A stretch of 64,000 nt of DNA from UBA525 sp963724455 (GTDB lineage: Archaea; Nanobdellota; Nanobdellia; Woesearchaeales; UBA525): contig CAVRUV010000022.1 in the NCBI GenBank assembly GCA_963724455.1, positions 8,040-72,039 on the forward strand, in the 5' to 3' direction. The notes under the pieces were generated by a model. The model saw only the letters and a program-made list of their open reading frames with translations. It was not told the DNA's origin and searched no databases. Each line of letters begins with the position of its first letter. Positions within the stretch are counted from its first letter, which is position 1. Below are positions 52,261-62,360 of this stretch, piece after piece. Both the position numbers and the translations under genes were made by a program.

Positions 52261-54405
52261 TTATTTGATAATCGGTGTCGTTAGACGAATGTTCTGGTTA
52301 ATTGCGAGCGTTGTAGTTATTGTTCCGCCGCATACGCATTTTCCCCCGTTTGCATTCATTTTTGCTTGACAATTATCAAACGTGTCGCTGCAATATACTT
52401 GCGCACCTGTTGCATCCGTACATACATTACGTAGCTCAGTACATGTTGGTGGCGGGTTTACCCATCCGCATTCACACTTGCTGAATTGTTTCAGGCATGC
52501 ATCGAGTGTATTATCGCAGCGTATCTTCGTAACTGCAATTGCAGTATCTGAGTAACATGTTTGCGATTTTTCAGTACAGCTTGGTGGTTGTGCGCAAGCA
52601 CGTTCAGTACATATGACTCTTCCGTTCTCGCTACATGAGCACTTATTGCATCCGTCGTTTGCTGCAAACGAATCACCGACATTATATTTGTGGTCGTTAT
52701 ATACACATGTTACATCGCAGCTATTGCTACCACAGTATGCTTTTCCGTCCCTACATACGCAGGTGTTGCAACCATCTGTTGCTTTGAATTGTTCACCTTG
52801 CTTGTAGGTTTGGTCATTATAGCTGCAATCTCCTTGCGGTATTGGCACGCCACACGAACAAGTTTGTTTGTACTTCTCATTGCAGTATGCAAATGTGCCC
52901 GGGCATATTTTTTCATTGCCCGCTTCATCTAAGCAAGCATTGCGCGTCTCTTTACAGTCTGCTGTTTGTGCGCAAGTATTTTTTGTACAAGTTACTCCGT
53001 CACCAGTGCATTTACATCGATTGCAGTTATCTCCTGCTGAGAATGATTCACCGAGCTTATAGGTCTGATCTTTGTAGACGCAGGTTTTTGTATCGGGTGG
53101 AACTCCGCCGCAAGTACAACGCTGATATTTTGCAACGCATTCTTCATAGGTGCCTTCGCACTTTACAGATTGCTGTGCAATTACTGCAACTGCTGTTTGT
53201 ATTTGCGGTGTTGGTGGATAACACATGTTGCGTGTTTCTTCGCACGTTTTAGGTGGAGGAATTCCGCAAACACATTTTCCGCCCGCTTCTTGATAGCGTT
53301 TGGCGCAATCTTCATACTTGCCTTCACATTTTATAGTTTCTGTTGTTAAAGATGCAGCTGCAATTGATGCAGTTGCAGGTTTTTGCAAGTAACATAGATG
53401 TACTGTTTGTTGACAGGAACTATCTTGAGGTGGAATGCCGCAAGTGCATGAATTTCTATATTTATCATTACAGGATGCAAGTGTTCCTTCACAAACTACT
53501 GGTTTTTGTGTTGCAGGGTCTAAGCATTGGTTGCTTTTTTCTTCACATAGATTCTTGAAGCAACCGATTACTTTACAGCTCTCTCCGAATTTTGCAACGC
53601 ATCTAGGTAGTGGTGCTGGGCAGACAAAACTTCCCCCTTGAGGATATTGGCATAATACTGTGTTGCATGGATTGCAACTGTTGTCATCTGATCCGCCGGA
53701 ATTTGTTTGTCCTGCAGGATTGTTGTTGCCATTATCATTATTGCCGCCTTGGTTGTTAGAACCTGATGTGCGAACGCATCTGCAGTTTTCTTTTCCGAAT
53801 TTTTCAAGACATGCTTTCTCGTCGGCTTTTGAACAGACTGTTTCTTTGCCATCTTTTTTGCAAGTCAAAGATTCTCTTTCATTGCAACTGATAGTAGTAT
53901 CATTTGTACTGTTATTTGTATTTTCATTTGTTGGAGTAGTTGGGGTATCGGTAGTTGATGTTCCATTAAATGGTACATCTTGTGGTTTGCCGCATCTGCA
54001 TTGTCCGTATTTTGCAACGCAATCAGTAAAGCTACCTTCACATAAAATCTTTCCTTCAGCGCCAAAGCAAGTATTCACTTTTTCTTCGCAAGTATTTGCT
54101 GCATCTTTTATGTCGTTATTGTTGCCGGTGATTGCCCACCATATTCTTTTGAAAAATCCTGGTGGATTTGTTGGTGGTGTATTTGAGCCATCGCCATTTT
54201 TTGGAGTACAATAACTATCTTGACAAGTACTGCCTGCACAACAAGTGTCTATTGGTGCACCTGCAGCATCTTTGCTGAGTTCGCATGCTTTCCAATCTGG
54301 TGTACATGATGTTGTTGCTGCGTGAGTAGTTGTGCTCATTACAGCCAGTAGTGTTAGTAAAATAAAACAGAATAGTATATTGTGTATTCTAAGATGTTTA
54401 TCCAT
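52261..54405 (-). CDS. Secreted cysteine-rich protein with VWC and repeated Cys modules
   Basis: The 714-residue protein has a signal peptide (residues 1-29). About eight copies of a roughly 40-residue unit follow, with the pattern C-x6-C ... CEGTxxxCxxKYxxCxCG, and three VWC-like domains (CVYKDQTYKLGESFSAGDNC; CSYNDQTYKQGEQFKATDGC; CVYNDHKYNVGDSFAANDGC) at residues about 440-610. Asn/Gly-rich and Thr-rich linkers separate the first units. It is probably heavily disulfide-bonded and extracellular. There is no C-terminal anchor. Confidence 0.82.
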   Translation of the reverse strand: MDKHLRIHNILFCFILLTLLAVMSTTTHAATTSCTPDWKACELSKDAAGAPIDTCCAGSTCQDSYCTPKNGDGSNTPPTNPPGFFKRIWWAITGNNNDIKDAANTCEEKVNTCFGAEGKILCEGSFTDCVAKYGQCRCGKPQDVPFNGTSTTDTPTTPTNENTNNSTNDTTISCNERESLTCKKDGKETVCSKADEKACLEKFGKENCRCVRTSGSNNQGGNNDNGNNNPAGQTNSGGSDDNSCNPCNTVLCQYPQGGSFVCPAPLPRCVAKFGESCKVIGCFKNLCEEKSNQCLDPATQKPVVCEGTLASCNDKYRNSCTCGIPPQDSSCQQTVHLCYLQKPATASIAAASLTTETIKCEGKYEDCAKRYQEAGGKCVCGIPPPKTCEETRNMCYPPTPQIQTAVAVIAQQSVKCEGTYEECVAKYQRCTCGGVPPDTKTCVYKDQTYKLGESFSAGDNCNRCKCTGDGVTCTKNTCAQTADCKETRNACLDEAGNEKICPGTFAYCNEKYKQTCSCGVPIPQGDCSYNDQTYKQGEQFKATDGCNTCVCRDGKAYCGSNSCDVTCVYNDHKYNVGDSFAANDGCNKCSCSENGRVICTERACAQPPSCTEKSQTCYSDTAIAVTKIRCDNTLDACLKQFSKCECGWVNPPPTCTELRNVCTDATGAQVYCSDTFDNCQAKMNANGGKCVCGGTITTTLAINQNIRLTTPIIK

Positions 54406-54618
54406 GAAATGCCCCCAATTACTATGGGTCTAGTTGTTGTCATTTATTAGTCTTTCTAGTCGAAATAACCAATATGGAGTCATATCTTTAGAGGTCTATC
54501 TTTTGTGATAAGTAATTTATTCTCAATGATTAATTGTTGAATAAAAGTTTTTGAAAAAATCTGTTAGAAAAAAGATAAAAATTTGAAAATAAAAAAATGA
54601 ATAAACAAGAAAGTAGAC

Positions 54619-55056
54619 TTACTTTCTTGCTTTTTCGATCTTACCGCGTCTTAATGCGTTGATGCTCTGATCGTTTACCTTGATTGCTTGCCAACGAATA
54701 CCTGGGATATCGCCTTTTGCTCTTCCCATTTTACCGCCGATGCACTCAACGAGAACTTCATCGTGCTCGTCTACGAGCTTTGTTGCTCCATCGCCTGGTA
54801 AGAAGACTGTAATCTGCTTGCCGTTCTTGATAAGCTGTACACGCGCACACTTTCTAAGACCGGAGTTTGGCTGCTTTGCTTCACGTTGTACTTTTTCGAG
54901 AACGATTGCACGTGCTTGGCTTGCTCCCTCGAGTGGATCACTCTTGATCTTAAGGCCGAGGGTCTTTTTAGCGTACCATTTGTACATTTTTTTACTCGTT
55001 GCTCTACGGGATTGTAATTTTTTAGCTGCATTGATGCCTGATGCTTTTTTCGACAT
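54619..55056 (-). CDS. rps12: Small-subunit ribosomal protein uS12
   Basis: The 145-residue protein matches archaeal/eukaryotic uS12 (S23): LEGASQARAIVLEKVQREAKQPNSGLRKCARVQLIKNGKQITVFLPGDGA and DEHDEVLVECIGGKMGRAKGDIPGIRWQ. The PNSGLRK loop contacts the decoding centre, and length is normal. CAGGTGA precedes the ATG. It is an isolated housekeeping gene inside a block of envelope genes; its usual partners (uS7, EF genes) are not adjacent. Confidence 0.96.
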   Translation of the reverse strand: MSKKASGINAAKKLQSRRATSKKMYKWYAKKTLGLKIKSDPLEGASQARAIVLEKVQREAKQPNSGLRKCARVQLIKNGKQITVFLPGDGATKLVDEHDEVLVECIGGKMGRAKGDIPGIRWQAIKVNDQSINALRRGKIEKARK

Positions 55057-55148
55057 AGAGTATTCACCTGAATATAGTAGAGCAACCGCGAGGTCTTTTT
55101 AAAGGTTTCTGTAGGTATGAGTGGTATTCTCCTCTATTTATTGTAATC

Positions 55149-56138
55149 TTACCAATCTGCAGTAAAAGAGGTCTCGTCTTTTGGGGGCGATGTAGGCGGT
55201 GTCGGACTGCTCTCAAAGAGTTTACCTAGCTTTCCTGGAGTTCCCATTACCCAATTAAGAGAATTGCCTACAACGTGTACTGGTCCTTCGATATGCACTT
55301 CTAATGGCGCTGTTGCCACAGTACTTCCACATTTTGCGCTCATTACTCCTGTAATATCAAGGCCGAATGGGATGTTACCTGGTACGAGCATTGTGTAGTT
55401 GAGTGTGTATGGATATTCTGGCCCAAAAGATCCTAATTTGTAATGGCTGCCAAGAATTGGTGCATCTAAATCAAGACTTATATTTACAGAGTCATTGAAT
55501 CCTGGACTAGCAGTGATAACAATTACATAAGGAATATTCTCTCCTTTAGGAACTGTTATTGTTTGCGGCGTTACACTAATTGCGCAAAGCGCACTACTTG
55601 AACCTAAAGATATGTTTGTATTGTTGCTATCTGCTGCATTATCTGCAGTGAATGTTCCTGTAATTTTTTCATATGTGAATTGCACATCTTCGTATAATGG
55701 AGCGCTCTTATTTTCTTTGTACTCTTTTATATCTACAATATTTGCGTTATCGAGAGTTATTGTATAGATTCCTTTTTTTCCAGTTTTAATTGGGAAGAAA
55801 ATTATTACTTTTGTTAATCGCTCATTTGTTGTTATTGCACTGAGTATTTTTGGCGTATTCTTATCGACTTCTTTTGTAATTGAAAGTGGTGAGTGTTTTA
55901 TTTTTCCAGTTGATAATCCGGATGATGCGTCCGTTGGAGAAGATATCTGTTGCATGAATTCATCAATCGGAATTGGTGCTGCGTTATTAGCAATCACTCC
56001 CTGTTTAACTGCAGTCATTGTCAATATTGGTTCTTTTAGTGTGTTGCTATCTAGTGATCCTGTATCGGTTTTTGTACATGCAGTTATACTTATGATAAGA
56101 ATAAAAAAGAAAAATAAGAAAATTGGAGTTCGGCTCAT
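55149..56138 (-). CDS. Lipoprotein-like secreted Hcp-family protein with Ig-like C-domain
   Basis: The 329-residue protein has a hydrophobic N-terminus ending in a lipobox-like ITACTKTD. Residues about 50-165 match the Hcp1 fold pattern: MQQISSPTDASSGLSTG, PLSITKEVDKNTPKI, ITTNERLTKVIIFFP, YTITLDNANIVDIK and VQFTYEKITGTF. Residues about 185-285 look like an Ig-like domain, and a Pro-rich tail follows. It lies 30 nt downstream of a second Hcp-like gene, clearly in one operon. Confidence 0.7.
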   Translation of the reverse strand: MSRTPIFLFFFFILIISITACTKTDTGSLDSNTLKEPILTMTAVKQGVIANNAAPIPIDEFMQQISSPTDASSGLSTGKIKHSPLSITKEVDKNTPKILSAITTNERLTKVIIFFPIKTGKKGIYTITLDNANIVDIKEYKENKSAPLYEDVQFTYEKITGTFTADNAADSNNTNISLGSSSALCAISVTPQTITVPKGENIPYVIVITASPGFNDSVNISLDLDAPILGSHYKLGSFGPEYPYTLNYTMLVPGNIPFGLDITGVMSAKCGSTVATAPLEVHIEGPVHVVGNSLNWVMGTPGKLGKLFESSPTPPTSPPKDETSFTADW

Positions 56139-56168
56139 GAAGTGATCCTCGATTGAGACTCTCTCTTC

Positions 56169-56717
56169 TTATGCTACCGTTTCCCAATCATCACTTGCTG
56201 TTGTTGCACCAGGTAAGTAATCCCATTGGATTTTTTGGTAAGTAAAACTCACAGTATCGGTTGGTGTTGTGCTTGGTGCACCATTTACAGAAGGAAATTC
56301 TGTCTTAATATTAGATATGTGTGCGTTAGTTAACGTGACTTTGAAATAATTCTCTTCAGTACCAGTTCCTCCTGATGAAGGTCTTGTGAATATTAATGTA
56401 ACAGTAGGCAGATTTTCATTAGTAACAAGAGCTTGGTATAGTTGCGGTGTTGAAACATCGACGGATTTTGTAATGGATAATGCTTTATGCTGGCGTTTTC
56501 CAGTGGCTAGACCTGAAGCTGCATCTCTTGGAGAATTTATTTCGTGTGAGTATCCATATGCTACAATCTCGCCAGGATGAGCTTTTGCTGTTGAGCCGCC
56601 TTTGAGCTTGCCTTGCTTTTGAGCATTAATTGAGACAAAGATCTCTGCGCTAACTAAGCTCGAGACCATGATTGCGATGAGAATGAAACTGAATATTTTT
56701 AATCCGCTTGTGTTCAT
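56169..56717 (-). CDS. Secreted Hcp-family protein
   Basis: The 182-residue protein has a signal peptide (residues 1-24, ending VSSLVSA). The mature part has the Hcp/type VI tube-protein signatures: AYGYSHEINSPRDAASGLATG, LSITKSVDVSTPQLYQALVTNE, LPTVTLIFTRP, FKVTLTNAHISNI, VSFTYQKIQWDY and a closing DDW. The match to the Hcp1 family is by motif. Canonical Hcp has no signal peptide, so this is an exported use of the fold. AAGGGTGG precedes the ATG. Confidence 0.8.
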   Translation of the reverse strand: MNTSGLKIFSFILIAIMVSSLVSAEIFVSINAQKQGKLKGGSTAKAHPGEIVAYGYSHEINSPRDAASGLATGKRQHKALSITKSVDVSTPQLYQALVTNENLPTVTLIFTRPSSGGTGTEENYFKVTLTNAHISNIKTEFPSVNGAPSTTPTDTVSFTYQKIQWDYLPGATTASDDWETVA

Positions 56718-56841
56718 AAAAATCCACCCTTGACGATTTTATATGTTATCTATAAAAAAGTATTCCTTAATGATTATGAAAAAAAATAGTATAATAAAAA
56801 TAATAAAAATAGAATGAAAAGAAAGGATTATGCTCAAGATT

Positions 56842-59800
56842 TTATTTCTTGAACTTGCGTACCAAGTACCATCCAAGTCCTATCACAATTAATGCTATGA
56901 GTATCCATAACATCATTAGTGATGAACTTCCGCCACCAGTTACTGCACCAGTAAGGTCGTTACCTGCTGGTTTATCACCGGTTGTGTTTTGTGGAGGAGT
57001 TGTTGTTCCGCCATTGCCTTCAACATTGTTGCCGCCATCACCGCTAATAGTTGTATCTACAGGTGGTTTTTCATTGTTTGGTGGTGGGGTGGTTGGAGGT
57101 GGTATGTTTGATTTTACACAGAAAGTGCCTTCACGAACATATCCTTCAGCGCAAGTTCCAGCAGTTAATCCGCCGCCAGCTCCTGCTCCTGATCTACCAC
57201 CGCAACTCTTTGTGCATACGCCGCCGCAATCAACACCTTGTTCATTTTGGTTCTTAACTCCATCAGAGCAAGTTTGTTGTGGGTTATTGTTGCATTGGTT
57301 GTCGTAGAAGTAACCGCCGCATACTCCGCCGCAGTCAATTCCGGTTTCATTCAAGCTTGTGTCTTTTTGTCCGTTGTAGCATGTTGCAGTATCGCTATCT
57401 ACTCCATAAACATAGACTGTATCAATTGTGCTTGCAACAATATTGTATAGTGTTCCTCTACTATTGTTGGTTACTTTTTGTAATTCTATGTCTAGGAAAT
57501 CACTACCTCTATTTGCTACCCAAATAGGTGTACCATCTGCTTTGAATGCATGCACGCCATCATTTCTTGTTCCAATGATGAAGTCGTTATGTGCATCGCC
57601 ATCAACATCACCAACTGCAAGAAGGTTAATTTCGCGGGCGTAATTGTTGCCAGTGTTGTAGTTATATGGTATAGATTCAGGGTTCTGTCCAATATATGGC
57701 TTCATAAGAACAATATTACCGTTCTTATCGAGCACATAGATTGTGTCGTGATTCACACCATCAGTAACTGCAACTATCTTACCAGCACCTAGGTCTCCTA
57801 GTGCTATATCTACTGGGATTTCGTAGTTAGTTTGTGTAAACCATACTGGATTCAGGTAGTTACCATCGCTGTTGTGTGCAAATTTGTACATGACAAGGCC
57901 ATATCCGTTTTGTTTTATGCCTGCTACAATTTCTGCTTTTCCGTCGCCATCAACATCACCGACTTTTACACTCTGACCATATACTTCTTCATATGTGATT
58001 TCAGAGTAGTCTACTCCTGAAAATACACGTAGTGGTTCTCTATTTGTGTCAATTGATACAATATCAAGCGTTCCATCGCCATTGATATCTCCAATTGCTA
58101 CATTGCTTGAACCATAAACTTCAAAGTTGTGTAGCTCGTCAAGATATGGTATCTTGTCGCTGTTTTCTTTAACTTTAAACACATATAATCCGTTAGTAGT
58201 TCCTACGATTATTTCATTAAAGCCATCTTTATCTAGATCGGCTAATTTGATTGCTGTAACTGGACCATTCAAATCACAGCTACCGCCACTATTAACAATG
58301 TAATTCCCATTCTTATCAAAAACTGTAATGCCTGTGCATTCACCATCATCGTTTGCAATGACCACTTCATTGCCCGGGTAGTAATAATCTGTACTACTGT
58401 TTCCATCATAGACATTTCCGATAGCTGTTCGTTGGCCGTAACCGGGTGTATCCCAGTAATTCCATAGTTGGCTTCCGCTACTTCCATCAAATGCTATTGT
58501 GGATTCAGAGTCATCGTTATATGCATCGTACGATGTTTGTACCACTACATCATCAAGATTTCCTTCACCAGTTAGTTTTCCTACGAAAACATCTGCAATA
58601 GAGAATACTCTTTCACTCCATAGTTCATATGGTGCTCTACTAAATGTTGCTAGAGTCATATCTGCACCGTAATTGTCTTGGTTATCTATTTCTGTGCAGA
58701 ATGTGCTTTGATGATTTGTACATAGAAGTTCTGGGAAGCTCCATGGTGTTCCTATTGGAGTCTCTAGTGTTCCAAATCCTGCGAAAGCCACTTTTATCGT
58801 GCCGCTCATAGAACCTACTGGGTATTTGAATTCCCAAGTTCTGTGAGGGGTTGCGCTATTTGGTGTTGCAGTGAATGCTGTTGCTTGATTGAATCCGAGA
58901 TAACATCCGGAGAATATTGCTCCATTTCCATATATTCCACACTTGTTTCCGTTTATGTTAATTTTGCCCCAGTCGCACGTACCGTCATTTGTACTGCAAC
59001 TCTCTTCTGTATTATCAGGAACTACGTCCATGAATACATATACAAATTTATCATCGTTCTTTGTGTATATTGTAATGTATCCACTTGGGTGGTTTGCGTC
59101 TGCATCGAACCAGAATTTAGTTGCTGTAGCATCAGTCCATTCGTTTGCGAATGTAGTCATGCTTCCATCAACTTTAATATCTGTTTTTGCGTAATTGTTT
59201 GTTATTTGACTAAAGCTGCAATCAGTGCCTACATTATCATCTGCTAATGGATAGCTGTTCCAGAATCTACAAACATTAACGTTTGTTCCTCTGGCATAGT
59301 CTCCATTGCCGTTGTTATATGCGGCATTAGGTCCGCTCTCGTTACCCCAGTAATTTAATTCTGCATTAACATATGTTGATGGACTATAAACGCCGATTGG
59401 GAATTTCCAAGGTTCACTTAGACCTTTTGTTCCTGCAATCTTGTTATATTTTACTCTTACTTGGCTACAGAGATCTCCGCAACCGCCGTTAGGGTCTACT
59501 TCTACTCCTCTATCATTATTTGTAATCTCGTTATGTGTCACAATTACTCTTGATAAGAGTATATCGATTCCAGTACTCTGGCAGTTTATTCTCAGACCAT
59601 TTGAATCGATGATATTTCTATCTATAGTGACTACTGAACTATCTTCAACATATACTCCGCTGCAAGTATCCTGTATTATGCTGTTTAGTACTTGTCCGTC
59701 AGTTACTGAGTTAAAATATACTCCATAAAACAAGTTAGTATCTTGTTGTACAATCTTAACGTTGTCTACTATTGGTTTATTTGCGGGACTTGTTGCATAT

Positions 59801-61728
59801 ACTCCTTTTGTATATGCTTCATCGCTCTTTACAAGTGTGACGTTTGCAATAGTTACATTGCCACTTGCGTTAGTGTTTGATAATTGTATGATATATGTTG
59901 TTTCTATTCCAGTTGCGTTAATAATTGTATTATCTCTTGTTATTCCTGTAACAGTGATTGCCTTGTTGATATTTAGGCGTTCATGGTATGTTCCTGGGCA
60001 GATATATACTGTCATACCGTCGGTTGCTGCGTCTATTTCTTCTTGAATGGTATTCCACCCATAGCCGTTTTCATAGTTGCAGTCTACAACGCCATTCTGG
60101 TCGATATAGGCCATATTATCATCATCAAATATCATGTATGTATGCTCTACTGTGACATTAAATGTTCCAGTTGCTGTGTTGTTTGCAGCATCTGTTGCTG
60201 AGCAGGTGACTGTTGTAGTGCCTGTGCTGAACATATATCCTGATTGATAGTCACAAACTAATTCAACTGCACCATCATTATCAGTTGCATTTGCAGTGTA
60301 ATTGACTATTGCATAACCTCTGCTATCTGCAGTTTGAACAATGTTGCTAGGTAGATGTAGTACTGGTGGTACTGCAAGTTTTACGATAACGCTTTGTACT
60401 GCTTCAGTATTTCCTACGTTATCTACGCTGAAGTATCTTACGTGCCAAATTCCATCATTTGTTATTAATACATTGTCTGCTCGAACATATGGTGTGCAAG
60501 TATCTGTTAAATCATAACACAAATATGTTTTATTATAACCTGATGTTGCATCGGTGTGGGGTTGCATTATGACACTTACGATTTCATCAGACCATGTATC
60601 AAATACATATGTCGGATTTGAATCTGAGTACGCGTGGATGCTAGTTACTGGTGCGTCAGTATCGACAACAAAATCGCTAATCCATGCGCCGGTGTTACTG
60701 TTGCCTGTATTGTCGCTAACAGCGATATCTATGCCGCCGGTTGCAACAGAGGTATCAACATTTGTGAATACACAATGTGTGCCGTTATATGCTCCGGGCA
60801 CTGTTGTCCAACTGCTTATTCCGTTATTGATTGTATAGCGGCATGTAGTTGAATCAATCCCGGACTCAGTATCAGCTACTGGTGCTGAGATTGTAGATAA
60901 ACCTGATATGTATAGTGTTCCATCATTATATGAAGGCGTTATTGTAATTGCGCCAATTGTTGGTGCTGTAGTGTCAAGCATGAATGTTGTAAAATGCAAT
61001 GCATTGAATGTCAATGTGTGTGTTTCTGTATTGTAAGATACTGTATTGACATCTCCTGCTCCGGCAATATTTCCAAAGGAATCAACATAGATTACTGGGG
61101 TTGAGAAGAATGGAAGGCCATACATCTCTAGTTCTCCGCCGAGCGCTTGGAATGCATCGCCCGTTGTTGCGTCAAATTTTATCTGACCATCTTCGAATGT
61201 GATTCCGCCAGTACCTAGTGCTTGTAATGTTGCAATAGTTGTAGCATCTGTTAAGTCGAGTGTTCCCGGGAATGTGATTTTACCAACTCCGACCTTTTCA
61301 AAGTAAAGTCCTGTACATGCAGTTGGGGTTGCTCCACAAGTGTCAATGTTGCTTTCAATACCTTCTGCGGTTAGTGCAGTATCTATTGAGGTGAATATCG
61401 AGTTATAGTCTACGCTACATGTTCCCGCGGTGCATATTGCTTGATTTCCACAACTGTTTCCATTAGGTACGTTCACGAAGTCACAGTTGCCAGTTCCTCT
61501 GTTGCATGATCCTGTGTGGCAGAGGTTCATGTCATTACAGATGAAATTATTGGTCTGTCCGCCTGTGCATTGATTGGCGACACAAGTAGCTCCGCTCCAA
61601 CACTGATTGTTACAGTCGTTTGTTGTGGTGCAAGGATATCCTACCATTGCAATAGTATTACTAGCAAGTACTGCAAATCCTAGTATTAGAATGAAACTGA
61701 ATAGAAATGTCTTGTGTGTTGTGTTCAT
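56842..61728 (-). CDS. Giant multidomain cell-surface protein
   Basis: The 1628-residue protein has a signal peptide (1-27) and a Cys-rich N-terminal part (30-110). A HYR-like domain follows at about 450-535, then a right-handed beta-helix region at about 543-826 (WNTIQEEIDAATDGMTVYIC, FNSVTDGQVLNS). A further beta region lies at about 826-1010. FG-GAP/VCBS repeats at about 1036-1443 have calcium-loop motifs (GDINGDGTLDIV, GDVDGDGKAEIV, GDVDGDAHNDFI). Paired Cys/Gly modules (GIDCGGVC, GVDCGGVC) precede a Gly/Pro-rich spacer and a C-terminal membrane helix with KFKK. It is probably an adhesin anchored by its C-terminus. Confidence 0.88.
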   Translation of the reverse strand: MNTTHKTFLFSFILILGFAVLASNTIAMVGYPCTTTNDCNNQCWSGATCVANQCTGGQTNNFICNDMNLCHTGSCNRGTGNCDFVNVPNGNSCGNQAICTAGTCSVDYNSIFTSIDTALTAEGIESNIDTCGATPTACTGLYFEKVGVGKITFPGTLDLTDATTIATLQALGTGGITFEDGQIKFDATTGDAFQALGGELEMYGLPFFSTPVIYVDSFGNIAGAGDVNTVSYNTETHTLTFNALHFTTFMLDTTAPTIGAITITPSYNDGTLYISGLSTISAPVADTESGIDSTTCRYTINNGISSWTTVPGAYNGTHCVFTNVDTSVATGGIDIAVSDNTGNSNTGAWISDFVVDTDAPVTSIHAYSDSNPTYVFDTWSDEIVSVIMQPHTDATSGYNKTYLCYDLTDTCTPYVRADNVLITNDGIWHVRYFSVDNVGNTEAVQSVIVKLAVPPVLHLPSNIVQTADSRGYAIVNYTANATDNDGAVELVCDYQSGYMFSTGTTTVTCSATDAANNTATGTFNVTVEHTYMIFDDDNMAYIDQNGVVDCNYENGYGWNTIQEEIDAATDGMTVYICPGTYHERLNINKAITVTGITRDNTIINATGIETTYIIQLSNTNASGNVTIANVTLVKSDEAYTKGVYATSPANKPIVDNVKIVQQDTNLFYGVYFNSVTDGQVLNSIIQDTCSGVYVEDSSVVTIDRNIIDSNGLRINCQSTGIDILLSRVIVTHNEITNNDRGVEVDPNGGCGDLCSQVRVKYNKIAGTKGLSEPWKFPIGVYSPSTYVNAELNYWGNESGPNAAYNNGNGDYARGTNVNVCRFWNSYPLADDNVGTDCSFSQITNNYAKTDIKVDGSMTTFANEWTDATATKFWFDADANHPSGYITIYTKNDDKFVYVFMDVVPDNTEESCSTNDGTCDWGKININGNKCGIYGNGAIFSGCYLGFNQATAFTATPNSATPHRTWEFKYPVGSMSGTIKVAFAGFGTLETPIGTPWSFPELLCTNHQSTFCTEIDNQDNYGADMTLATFSRAPYELWSERVFSIADVFVGKLTGEGNLDDVVVQTSYDAYNDDSESTIAFDGSSGSQLWNYWDTPGYGQRTAIGNVYDGNSSTDYYYPGNEVVIANDDGECTGITVFDKNGNYIVNSGGSCDLNGPVTAIKLADLDKDGFNEIIVGTTNGLYVFKVKENSDKIPYLDELHNFEVYGSSNVAIGDINGDGTLDIVSIDTNREPLRVFSGVDYSEITYEEVYGQSVKVGDVDGDGKAEIVAGIKQNGYGLVMYKFAHNSDGNYLNPVWFTQTNYEIPVDIALGDLGAGKIVAVTDGVNHDTIYVLDKNGNIVLMKPYIGQNPESIPYNYNTGNNYAREINLLAVGDVDGDAHNDFIIGTRNDGVHAFKADGTPIWVANRGSDFLDIELQKVTNNSRGTLYNIVASTIDTVYVYGVDSDTATCYNGQKDTSLNETGIDCGGVCGGYFYDNQCNNNPQQTCSDGVKNQNEQGVDCGGVCTKSCGGRSGAGAGGGLTAGTCAEGYVREGTFCVKSNIPPPTTPPPNNEKPPVDTTISGDGGNNVEGNGGTTTPPQNTTGDKPAGNDLTGAVTGGGSSSLMMLWILIALIVIGLGWYLVRKFKK

Positions 61729-62000
61729 GTATATTCCCCCGAATAATATGTACGTCTATGACTAAAATCAGTATTGTTACCAATTATTACTGTTTGTTAT
61801 CAATTTGGTTAGAAAAATTGTATTGCTCAATTTTAGAGTAATACTATTATCATAACCCCCAATTATAGATAGGGAGGTATGTTTTAATTTATAAATCAAG
61901 CTGTCAAAATATGCTATTTTTACTAATTTACGCCATATTCTGGTTTAAAAGTGTAAGTTTGAGGAAAACTTATAATGATGAGTTGAAAAGAAGGACCTTA

Positions 62001-62159
62001 CTATACCAATCTGCATTCTTCACGCCAGTGTTCTCCAGCGCATTCTTTTGTGCAAAATGATAGATTTGCATTTATTTTATAGTATGCACATCTTTCTATT
62101 GGCATTCCACAAGTTGCACAATAATCGGTGTCTAGTTCTAAATATATACTTTCTACCAT
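62001..62159 (-). CDS. Small zinc-finger protein
   Basis: This 52-residue protein was found by direct translation of the minus strand. It has YCATCGMPIERCAYY and LSFCTKECAGEHW, i.e. CxxC and CxxxC pairs typical of a treble-clef-like zinc finger. GGAGGGG lies 6 nt before the ATG, a strong ribosome site. It resembles small proteins of the FCS/MYM or 'CGMPI' type by pattern. The function is unknown. Confidence 0.7.
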   Translation of the reverse strand: MVESIYLELDTDYCATCGMPIERCAYYKINANLSFCTKECAGEHWREECRLV

Positions 62160-62360
62160 GCTGCCCCTCCGCAAGAGATTATCCCCCTCTTGCGAATTAA
62201 GGTATGATGTTTAGAATTTGAAAATAATAAAATTAAAAACATTGTCTTGCCATTATCATTTTTTATCCAATGGTCTGACTTTATGTTATCCGGGGAGGAT
62301 TATTTGGTGGTTGGTTTTATTGGAGGTGTTAAGTATAACTTTGGCAATTTAGTCTGTTGT

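Noticed and set aside
55149..56717. A complete type VI secretion system
   Set aside because: Only Hcp-like proteins are visible; no sheath, VgrG, baseplate or ClpV gene occurs in the window, and both proteins carry export signals.
56849..57307. 152-codon Pro/Val-rich plus-strand frame opposite the giant surface protein
   Set aside because: It mirrors the Gly/Pro-rich spacer and Cys modules of the real gene.
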